This document shows positions 1 through 9,519 of a DNA stretch of 64,000 nucleotides, one piece after another. The DNA is from Onchocerca lupi. Lineage: Eukaryota; Nematoda; Chromadorea; Rhabditida; Onchocercidae. The notes under the pieces are model-generated. The model was not told the origin of the DNA. It searched no databases and saw nothing but the letters and a program-made list of their open reading frames with translations. The stretch lies in NCBI GenBank assembly GCA_028564675.1, contig JAOVVO010000191.1:55779-119778 (forward strand), given 5' to 3'. A program made the translations under genes and the position numbers. Positions within the stretch are counted from its first letter, which is position 1. Each line of letters begins with the position of its first letter.

Positions 1-1325
1 TTGAAATAGTATTCCAATTAGTGAAAACTAATATAAAATATATACAAACCTTCATAATCATTTTCACATACATAATAATTATATTTGAAATTAATCAAAA
101 AACAAATGATTGATTGGTAAAATTTTGATTTGAATCGATATGATAATGATAGGAAACCCAGTTCTGTGTAAAGAATTCTCATTATCATTTCTCTACTTTT
201 GTTCAAACAGGTTATTGATGATAAGAAATACTGTCGTACATTTACCCATTTATTCACTTAACATTCAAAATGATTACATTACGGAGCGTTTTCCCTGAAA
301 TCGACAAAATTTTTTTCCTTTTTTTTTTTCTTTTTTCGAATTTTTAGCTAATAATTGTTGTGATAACATCAAAATATCTCTTATAAACTATGCTTATAGG
401 ACACGTTTATAGGAGATGTCGGAATATTTTTAACATTTTGCAAAATTTATTTGGTAATCACTTTTCTTATCAAAATTTTTTCGCTCTAAATTATCAAATC
501 AGTTTCTTTTCACTTTGACCGACATTTGTTTTATAAAAGAATTTGAAATTATTGATAAAATCAAATTATATTTGATTTTATTAAATTAAAAGCTTCAGAT
601 AATATCATAAATTATATATAAGATTTTAATATCATAAAGATATCAACTGGAAAAAAGAAAAAAAAAAAACTCATAGGAAAAAAATATAAATTAAATAACC
701 AAAAAAAAAGCATATATCATAAAATTATAATTTTCATCAATGTTAATCAAATTTTTTTAACGTGTTAAAAGACAGAGGCAGTTTCATTTTCAAATGAAAT
801 GACGTAAAAATTGCGTGAATAAGCGCAAGTAAGTAAAATTCCCATCATTACTAGTTTTTATACAAACGATGTCATCATTAATTATTGATAGATAATTTCT
901 TTGCTCTAATTTTTCAGTATTTCGAATTTGATTATTTCAAGTAATCATCTTCGAATCATCATTTACTATGACAAAAATATTACAGGATTTCGTGCGCGTC
1001 CTACGCTCATTAACAATTAATGAATTATACTGTTCATCCAATTAAATAAAAAAAAGAAAAAATTTATAATTTTTATTTTAAAATTTAATCTAATAATTTC
1101 AAACTTTATAATTTTAATTTTATAATCTACATTTATTATCCAATTAATTTTAATTTTATTACTTTCATATTTCCTTATCTTTTTATCACTTTGTAATCTA
1201 TTTTAAATTATAATTGCTTATTTGCGTATATTAACCAAATATTTTCAAAATTTAATAAAATTAATATATTTTTATACTGTAAAACCAATTCTGCAATTCA
1301 AAAATTAACAATTTTCATAGACTAA
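1..1325. other. AT-rich intergenic region upstream of first TTL gene
   Basis: No open frame with coding character is seen on either strand. The stretch is dominated by A/T runs. At 1310-1320 it ends in a pyrimidine-poor but acceptor-like TTTTCATAG, five bases before the ATG of the TTL gene. With no upstream coding exon in sight, this is most simply a spliced-leader acceptor. Confidence 0.5.
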
Positions 1326-1593
1326 ATGCTGTATATTGTACTTTTCCTGTGGTCATTAGCTGGATGTCCATCAATGTTGGCAGCAATATGTTCTACATAT
1401 AATATTACGGTAACTGGACAATTAGGTTGTGGTGATCGAGCATTAAAGAATGTGCTAGTAGAACTGCTTGAAGATGATACAAGTAAATTTGTATTAGTTA
1501 TAATTAAAATTTTTATTTTAGTTGTTAAATAAATGAATTTTCGAGCAATTTTTAAATTTTAACTGTTACAGTTCTGCGATGATTTTATTAATT

Positions 1594-1629
<36 letters not shown>

Positions 1630-2269
1630 TTAATTTCAAAAAATGCGAAAGAAGTTTTTTTTTTTCAAATTTCTATTTTTTGCAAACACTAGATTTTAGA
1701 AACATTTTTTCTTTCTTTGTTTTTTTTTTTTGTTTTATTTATTGTAATTATAAAAAAACATTGAGCAAAATTTCAGTTGATCCAGATGATTTATTGAACA
1801 CTACACAAAGTAATAGCAAAGGATATTTTTCAATTTATGGTGAAGAATGTGAAGTTGGTAGTATTGAACCGTACCTACGAATAACTCATAATTGTGAGGA
1901 TGGTGCACTTTCTGAGGTAATACTTTAAATGATTAAAAGTTTGCAAAAAAGTAAAAATCATTTTGGTAACTATTGAGATGATTTGTGATGATTCAAATAA
2001 AATGTAAATGTAGCATGAATCATTTGTTTCAACTTTTTACATAAATTTTTTTACAAAAGAAGGAAATACTGAAAGAAGAAAAGTAAAAAAATATTATTTT
2101 CAAAACTTTCAATTAATTGTTTTAATTTTTTTTTCGATGCATATTTTTGCAGAATTGCATCATTACGGATGATTTTCCAATTCCAACAAGTAAAATTGGC
2201 AGCACTTATAATATGGGAATTATTTCTTTAAATATTGCTCGAATGAATCACAAAAAAAATTGTCGTTAA
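1326..2269 (+). CDS. Transthyretin-like (TTL) family secreted protein, copy 1
   Basis: Three exons: 1326-1482, 1777-1916 and 2153-2269, encoding 137 aa. Phases agree (157 nt phase 1, then 140 nt phase 0, then 117 nt including the stop) and both introns are GT-AG. Residues 1 to about 20 form a hydrophobic signal peptide (MLYIVLFLWSLAG...). The mature part shows the nematode TTL pattern: GQLGC near residue 35, the DPDDLL motif at the start of exon 2, GYFSIYG, PYLRITHNC, and a last exon opening with NC and ending in a terminal Cys-Arg. The family has a transthyretin-like beta-sandwich fold, is usually about 130-150 aa and is normally secreted; most members have no known ligand. This copy is the most diverged of the three intact TTL genes here. 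The acceptor at 1319-1320 just before the ATG suggests trans-splicing. Confidence 0.9.
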
Positions 2270-4942
2270 TTATCTCATCATATCATTTTTTGTCGAAATC
2301 AAAATTTAAAAAAGTGATAAACAATTAATTTAACTGTAAATGTGAATATATGAATGGAAATCAAACAATTATTTCAATTTTAAATTTCATTGGAAAGATT
2401 TGAAAAATTTTTCATACATAATTCATTATAATGTATGTTATACATGTGTCATTGTGGTTATTTTAAATTGAATTAAATTAAAAATTAATTTACTTGATAA
2501 TTACAACACTTTGCCTGAAAAGATTAACTTTATCTATGGTTTGTGAGATGTCGGTTTTACTGTATTAAATTGTACGGTAGCGTGCAAATTGATCCTACTG
2601 TAAAAACAACAGTTCCTATTTGAAGAAACTAAGCTGATATTCCGAATAAAATCAATAATAAGTTAATTAATTAATTTCTCTGAAATTACAACTACTCAAG
2701 ATATTTCAGATAGTCGGAAATAATTAAGGAAGAAATTAATATTTTTATAGCATAAATAGCAATTGAATTATTATTGGCTATTCTTTAATTAAGACCTAAG
2801 TAATCAATTGAGCAAATAATTAGTTGATTAATTCAATATGATATAATCGATAAATTTAAACATTCATACTTTAACAATTAGTTTGATCAGAAATAAAAAC
2901 AAAAATTAAAGAACTAAAATACTTTGGAAAAAATCGATTTTAGATTATTCAAAATAAATTTTCTACATATACAACCAGATTATCTTGGCCATTATCGATA
3001 TTAATTTTGGTAGCTAGAATTTCAAGCTAGAATTTTTTGGTCAATTTCAAACTACAGAAACTAAAAATATTGTAAATGTTATTAAAGAAAATTAATTTCT
3101 TCAGCAAATTAAAAGTAATATCAAAAAGCATAAAAAAAAATTTTTGGTGCATATGAAAAAATATTTTGACAATAATTGTTTCTTCCATTAATAATTCGCA
3201 AATGCTTTGTAGACAAAAACAAAAAAAAATTCATCCCAGCAAAAATTTCATCAAATATTCTCAAAATGTCTTTTGCAAATTTATCTGCTAATTCTTTCAT
3301 GATTTTTTTGTGTTAGACAAGTTTAGTTTAATATTTTATGACAAATTATGAATCGTCTCAAAAATGATGTCGTTCGAAGAATATACGATGTATTCAAGCG
3401 ATTCTTGAAGTTTTAGAAAGTTAGAGATTTTTTTAAATACATCAATGTTTCATGTATTACATACGCAGTATTATTTTTGCGATAGTTCGCAATCAATCTA
3501 AAATATTCGAATTAAAATTCTCGAGCACATAAAATTTCCCGGAATCAAAATCAAATTTACAAAAGATTCAATCCATTAATTCACTAAATTATATGAGAAT
3601 ATTTGATGTTTTTTTTGCGAAATAAATATTTTTTTCTCATTGTCTACAAAGAATCAATTATTAATAAGAGAAGAAATTTATTTTCAAAATTCTTTTCTCA
3701 TGCATCAAAAATTTTCACTCTTTTCGATATTGCTTAATTGACATTTTTTACCTGTAGAAATGTGTTAAGAATTTTTTTTTCATTCTGGTAAAAATGAAAG
3801 TTATAAAAAATGCATAAAATAAATTTAAAAAAAATTTTTGATTGGTATTTTTTGTTATTTCATAACAAAATTTTTAACATTTCTTACCGAAAACCTTTTC
3901 ATATTTTAAAAACATTTAGAATGTTGCAACTTAACAAAAATTTATAAAAATTCTGTTAAAATTTTAGTAAATTCCAACTGGCTTATATAAAATCGTTCGC
4001 TGAATAATGATCAAACTGGATGATTTTCAATTAGTTTGTTCGCCAAAATGATCTTTTAATTTTGCGCTCGTTTTCTCTAATGATGTATAATTAAACTTGG
4101 GATCTTTATAATAAAATAATATGATCACGATGGCGATAATAATGATGATCATAATCACGATAATCATCATACTGATTAGTGCTTGATAACTGTATAAATT
4201 AACAGCTATAGTAATGATGATGACGCGTTTTGTACAAAATCATCTTTACTCTTTCATAGGAATTAAATTTTATTTTGTCCTTTAAAACGAAGATATATGA
4301 ATAAATAAATGATGCAAACTTTCTAAGAGGTGTAATTTTTTTGAAAATAAAATATTATAGAGAAATCATCGATCAAATATGTGAGAACCCATCTTAAAAA
4401 TAAAAATTTCGAACTGATTTCAGTAGTAAGGCTTTATGATGGGATAGAAGATGAAGAATCATTATTTCTTGAAATTTAGAAATTTGAAGCTTTTTGAGCT
4501 TTTGACTTAATCAGCTTTTGATTTATAATAAATAGTTCCATCTTCTTTGGTGCACCTTTCGTTTAGTCTTTTGCCTTATATCATAAACGGAAACAATCTT
4601 GCAAAAGGAATGATAATCAAATTTAATAGTTATGAACACTGTATATGATGAATTAAAGCAAAATATCCTAAATTCTTGAAGTGTGAATAGTTGCATTGAA
4701 ATTATTATAATTAAATTAAGTTATTTAATTGCAGAAATTTGAGTTTTTTTTTTTCTTTCAGAATAATAAATTTGGATTTCACATAAACTTCCAGTAATTT
4801 CTAATATATACAAGACTGACACTTAATCTTGTTAGAACTTCTTATTAAAATCAATGTCCGAGTATCATCGCTCATTTCTTCTATAGATATTATCAGTGAA
4901 AATTATTTCCATTTATTTCTCGAATTGATTTCGCCTTTCAGA
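2270..4942. other. Intergenic region between TTL copies 1 and 2
   Basis: No gene is recognised. From about 3.1 kb the region holds an inverted repeat, and from about 3.3 kb it begins the left copy of a large tandem duplication whose partner starts near 10.16 kb. The segment 3780-4130 aligns by eye with 10530-10890, sharing for example TTTAGAATGTTGCAACTTAA and an AATAATGATCAAACT block. The segment 4660-4760 aligns with 11825-11920. Base composition is strongly AT. Confidence 0.6.
3085..3775. repeat. Imperfect inverted repeat (MITE-like)
   Basis: A left arm at about 3100-3260 and a right arm at about 3590-3760 are imperfect reverse complements. Both contain TTTGTAGACA, a run equivalent to AAATTTCTTCTCTTATTAATAA, and AAATTTTTGRTGCAT. 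Related single arms occur at about 7600-7990 (left) and 10160-10530 (right), and a short remnant at about 14140-14190. No coding capacity is seen. A non-autonomous DNA element that expanded before the local tandem duplication fits, but target-site duplications were not found by eye, so the class is uncertain. Confidence 0.5.
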
Positions 4943-5700
4943 ATGATCTTATGTTACATAATTGTATTGTTTGGAATTGATGCAATTTCTGCAAATGCAG
5001 GCGTTATTGAAACACTTCAAGGTATCACTGTGGTCGGTAAATTTACGTGTGGAACCAAACCAATACGTGGTGTTCAAGTTCAAATTTGGGAAGAAGATAC
5101 CGGAAGTGAATTTCTTTTCATGCTAAATATGTTAATATTTTGTGCAAAAAATTAACTTTCAAAAATGGAAACAATAAATAAAATTCTGTCTGTTGACAAA
5201 GTCAAAAAATATAACGGCATTACTGATTATGATTGATCTGAAACATTTGAATTATTTCAGATGATCCGGATGATCTGCTAAATACCACATTCTCGGATGC
5301 TAAGGGAGCTTTTGGACTATACGGTCAAGATATGGAAGCGACTACAATTGAACCTTACTTGGTCACTAAGCATAACTGTGATAATGGCGTTATCAATCCG
5401 GTCAACTTTCGCAATTTTTAAAAACAATTTTTTAAATTCAAGCAAATCAATTTTTTCGATTAAATATTTGACATTACGAATTTGTTACTCTTGAACTTCT
5501 CATATTTGGTATTTCAAGTGATAGCGTAATTTTAAGTTTTTTGAAAATTTCATTAATGTGACGAAATTATTCGATCTTTTCAGAATTGTACAGTCATTGA
5601 TGAATATTCAATTCCAAAGGAGTTTGTTGGTAAAACTTACAATATGCATACCATAAGTTTAGATACCGCCGGGATGAATCATGGAAAGAAGTGTGGATAA
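4943..5700 (+). CDS. Transthyretin-like (TTL) family secreted protein, copy 2
   Basis: Three exons: 4943-5105, 5261-5400 and 5584-5700, encoding 139 aa. Phases match TTL copy 1 (1, then 0). I placed the start at 4943 rather than at an upstream in-frame codon because CCTTTCAG lies directly before the ATG, as expected for a trans-splice acceptor. From that Met the protein begins with a clean signal peptide (about residues 1-18, MILCYIIVLFGIDAIS). Mature motifs are GKFTC, NDPDDLL, DAKGAF, PYLVTKHNC, and a last exon beginning NC and ending KKCG. The second intron starts GTCAAC, a weak donor shared with TTL copy 3, which supports the model. An AATAAA lies at 5813-5818. This gene and the copy at 12094 are tandem duplicates. 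Confidence 0.9.
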
Positions 5701-5974
5701 ATAATTAATGAAATGATCGATGATTGATTAGATAATACAAAAATTTTCTTGAACTAAAGAAAATATAATTTTGAAGGCTATTATTTGTTTTAATTACTTA
5801 TTAATAAAGCAATCGTATGTGCAATTCTTTGACTTAATTATATCTTGTGAAAAATATTACGTTCAAATACATATGTAAATTTAAAACTTTATTTTTCTTT
5901 TTCTACAATTTATGGTTCATTTTTGATAATTCAATTAGTTAACGAAAATGCATGATTTTTATTCTTATTACTAG

Positions 5975-7150
5975 CTGATTCGGCCATGTTCTGTGTGTCG
6001 ATCTAGCTAATCTATACGGGCCGTTCGCGCTTCGCGTGTCTAGCTCCAGCTAGTCTATATAAATAAAAATGTGAATGTTCGTTTGTTCAAAATCTTAAAT
6101 TTAAACATTAATTCGAAATCTTGATATCGAAAGTCTTATCTATTGCTTTAAAAATTTTAGCATAACGTTGCATTCGAATACGTGCATGGTTTTATATACA
6201 TACGTGCTGTAGCTTAGTCTAATTAAGAAGAAAAAAAAGAGAAGAGAAATAACATGTTCCTAGTATTGGGGGGAAAAAAAACTGAAAACTGATGCTTTGT
6301 AATTTGATTTGTAAATTGCTTAGACTGGAGATTGATTCTTGCTATTGTGATTCGGCTAATTTATCAATAAATGTGAGGTTTTTTGTGCCTTGTATGACAG
6401 AGATGAATCCTGTTAAGAAAGGTTATACTAACTGATGAAGAGGGGTTCTTCATAACAAACAATTATCAAAAAATATCCAGGCAAACTGATCACTGGATTA
6501 TACTTTCATTTTTCGCTGATAGAAAAGAATGCTGTTCAACTGAATTGTCGGATTGTTGAATTTATGTTTATCGTCTGGCAACGGAACCAGGGAGCCGGGT
6601 TTATGATAAATTTGTCCTTGCACTTTGAAAAAATTGATATGAATTGTGTCTTAACGATTTCTGGCCAAACGACGTCATTTGAAAGCAGGAGTTGTATTTC
6701 CTGATAAAAGATAGAAAATGCCTTAAATCGGCAATATATCCGGCGAGCAAAGTTTTTAACGATTCTGGGTTCTCTAAACTGAAGGAGTTTAATTTTTCCA
6801 GAGGTACAATATGTCCTTTCGTTTCTCCATTAAATTTCAGAGCTTTTCAACAAAAAACAGGAGATCAGCGTCAAAAATGACTCCGTATTCAGAATCATGT
6901 AATTACAATCGCTTTGCATTCCGGTACAATCCAGTTGATGATTATAGTTTGAGCAGGAATGTTCTGATTGGCACTATGAAGTGTGTCTCATTGCAAAACT
7001 TTTTTTCAGCCATTTTCAGCCATTTTGTTAAGAACAAAGCAGATCTGAAGCTGCAGAACACGATCGACGTACTCGCAACAATGATCCTCAAGTCTGGCTG
7101 CATTTCGCTCTGCTCTCTTTTGAGCCATTCTTTATCTTTTTCGCTCGTTC
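5975..7150 (-). pseudogene. Helitron relic, 5' part of the Rep ORF (left duplicate)
   Basis: Read on the minus strand, fragments of a Helitron Rep/helicase polyprotein are visible in order. KRAERNAARLEDH (about 7075-7125) resembles the repetitive arginine-rich N-terminus. RKYNSCFQMTSFGQ (about 6663-6705) and, after a frameshift, GQIYHKPGSLVPLPDDKHKF (about 6560-6625) match the segment before the Helitron helicase-like domain. The frame is broken by shifts and stops, so it is dead. Between 5975 and 6070 there is CTAGCTGA, a short CGCGCTTCGCG palindrome and a TCTATATAAATAAAAATGTG block like those at Helitron ends; this block recurs at 14690-14750. Identification is from remembered family motifs. 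Confidence 0.6.
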
Positions 7151-7595
7151 GCTGATGGCTGTTCTTTTTTAATTTAATTTGCGATTAATCATTTCCCTCT
7201 GTTCTGCGAGTATAACGACCTAAGTTTAATGTTCTGCGATGTATTATTTCGATAAATTAAATTCTGTTCTAATAATCAGACTCCTTGTATAACGTACTAC
7301 AAGTCAACGCCTTCTACAAGATCAAGGATTCAATATAAAAAGAAGCTTTCAAAAGTCATGCAATCCTTATCACGACTCGGTCACTCAGTAGTTATTCGGT
7401 AGTTACGCAGTCAATCAACTCAACAATCAATATTCTCCAATTCATTCCAGCCCTATTACAATCAAGTAATCAACTGCAATTGTGATATTATTTGACTTTA
7501 TTCTATCTTATGACGTGATCGAAGAATCAATCTTCCGTCACCCTATAAAATTTTTCTCATCAAGATTCGTTTCTGTTACAACATGAAAAAGAAAA
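7151..7595. mobile_element. Possible LTR-like insertion
   Basis: A block of more balanced composition contains a TATA-like CAATATAAAAAG (near 7330), followed about 40 bases on by repeated CACTCAGTAG/CGGTAGTTACGCAG words and ending near CTGTTACAAC. It has no coding potential. The layout resembles a retroelement LTR with promoter and R region. No target-site duplication, internal domain or second LTR was found, so this is only a suggestion. Confidence 0.25.
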
Positions 7596-7599
7596 CCTC

Positions 7600-7990
7600 T
7601 TCGATGATTAGAGAAAATTAATTTCTCCGGCAAATTAAAAGTAATGTCAAAGAGCATAAAAAATTTTTGATGCCTAAGAAAAGATATTTCGACGATAAAT
7701 TCCTTCTTCTATTAACAATTCATACATATTTTGTAGACAACAAAAGATATTCATTCCGGCAAAAAGTTCATCAAATATTCTCATATATTTCTCGCAAATT
7801 AATCCGTTGATTCTTTCGTAAGTTTTGCGCTAGTTTCGAGAAATTTTTCATGTTATATAATTTTCATTCGAAAATTTTGTGATTTATTACGAAATATTGC
7901 AAAAATGATATTTCGTATATAGTTATAATGGTTATAAATAAGAATTGCAAGCAATTTTTGAAAGTTTTAAAAATTTAAAATAAAATTACT
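7600..7990. repeat. Single arm of the inverted-repeat family
   Basis: This arm resembles the left arm at 3085-3300 (GCAAATTAAAAGTAAT..., TTTGTAGACA, CATCAAATATTCTCA). It is in inverted orientation relative to 10160-10530, with which it shares a core (AATAAGAATTGCAAGCAATTTTTGAAAGTT against its reverse complement there, with substitutions). Confidence 0.5.
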
Positions 7991-8133
7991 GAACAATTAT
8001 TCATTTTTCAGATTAACTAAAACTTATAATTTTGAATATTATTCATGTGCTTTATTTAAATGCGCTAATATCCATTTTCAAAAAACATATCTAAATCACG
8101 TAGTCGACATATGTAATGAATTTCGAATTGCAG

Positions 8134-8265
8134 AAATGCGTTGTTGTCGAACAATTCCCGATACCCCAGAGTATTATTAGTTTGGACATTTATCAAAACA
8201 GCCAGAAAACGATATGCAAAAAATTATCTAAGATGAAGAAATTTCATCTTTGTGTTTTATTTTAA
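8134..8265 (+). pseudogene. Relic TTL last exon (left duplicate)
   Basis: After an intact acceptor (AATTGCAG at 8126-8133) the frame reads KCVVVEQFPIPQS, then IISLDIYQNSQKTICKKLS. This is the third exon of a TTL gene (compare NCTVIDEYSIPKEF and ISLDTAG in copy 2). About 25 bases in the middle, still present in the duplicate at 15826, are missing. Reading runs on to a TAA at 8263 past the position where the family stops. No TTL exon 1 or 2 with DPDDLL was found upstream, so this is a truncated gene remnant. Confidence 0.7.
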
Positions 8266-9143
8266 TTTGCAGCCATCAATTTAGTATTGTTTTCATTCTA
8301 GCTTCGAATGTTTCTTACCAGTGAGAATTTCGACCAAATTTTTTACCAAAAAAATAAAATATTTATCAAAATAAGTTATGCCAAAATAAAATGCTAATAG
8401 AAATACCCGATTGAAAAATCAAATAAAATTTCCAATTGTCAGGATATAACCGAATTAGAAAAACTGAAAAATTCTTCGAGCATAATTGAAGAAGCAATTT
8501 TTATTCATACGTAGAGTTATATGCGTGAAAACATCAATAAAATTTTTGAAAAGGTCAAAATTTTGGATAGTAATAAACTTTGTAAAAACAAAAATCAATT
8601 TTATAATAAATTTTCAACAAGATACAGGACTTTGGGGGAAATATATATCAAATGTAATTTAAAGAAATATTTTTTTCACGAATCTTTTTTCGCATTTCTT
8701 ATTTATTTATGAGTTGGATTAATGGGCGCTGTGAATTTTCGGCTGTCATCGGTCGATCCCTGAAAAAAAAAATCATTCATGAAGAATGCAAGTATGACTT
8801 GAAAGTAAAAAAAAAGTTCATGAAAATTTCGAGAAATGAAATTGAAACATTGAAAAATGAAAAATTTTAAAGGATTCAAATCAGATGAAAATTAGGGAAG
8901 TAATAAAAATAAGAGTTTTTGAAGACGTCTTGAAATAATATATGATAATTCAGGGAGATAGTTTGACCAAAAAGATATTCGAAATGAAGAAATCGATTTA
9001 TCTTAGAAGAATCAGAAGCATTTAAAGATTCTAGTCTGGGAAGGAGACAGATAATAAATACTTTTTAGACTTGTTAATTTATTTGAAATCTGAAATGAAA
9101 GCATTAATGCAAAAACAATTGCTATGTTGAATCCTACTTCAGT
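8266..9143. other. Intergenic part of the duplication
   Basis: No gene is recognised. The stretch aligns with 15960-16827, including a shared TTTATTTATGAGTTGGATTAATGG block with a following CGGTCGAT..CCTGAAAAAA. A short frame at 8521-8712 is AT-driven and lacks a coding signature. Confidence 0.5.
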
Positions 9144-9307
9144 TTATTTATTGGCAAATCTTGAACCATCGTCCATAGTCAAAGCGCCAGCGCCCAAACC
9201 GAAGCCAACACCTTTCGGGCCAAACTTTCGACCGTGACACTGTTTGCAGTACAGCTGGGCTTCATGTGGTGCCACAGTTGTCGAATCCAATAATTTGTTA
9301 CACAGTT
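9144..9307 (-). CDS. LIM-domain second-half exon, distal duplicate
   Basis: Following an ATTTATAG acceptor, the exon reads in phase 1 as (E)LCNKLLDSTTVAPHEAQLYC, then KQCHGRKFGPKG, a Gly-rich GVGFGLGAGALTMDDG and FANK before TAA. It has the second zinc-site spacing of a CRP-type LIM domain (C-x17-C-x2-C) and the basic/glycine-rich tail of that family. No first-half exon of its own is intact nearby. It could only make a LIM protein by splicing to the exon at 18871-18757, about 9.4 kb upstream, or it is a silent duplicate of 16828-16991. The protein sequence it encodes is identical to that copy. Expression is uncertain. Confidence 0.5.
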
Positions 9308-9519
9308 CTATAAATCGAAGGTAACAAGAAAGAAAGGAATGATAGTAATGCAATAACATGCAACCGATATCGAAAAAAAGCTGCGAAAATTTCAACCAAT
9401 ACAAATCTTAAACTGACCACTTGGCTCGCAAAGAATTTCTTCGCCACAAATTTGGTGTTATACCCTGAGTTCCAAAGATGGATAATATTTGCGTGCAAAA
9501 AAAAAAAAATTTAAGTCTA

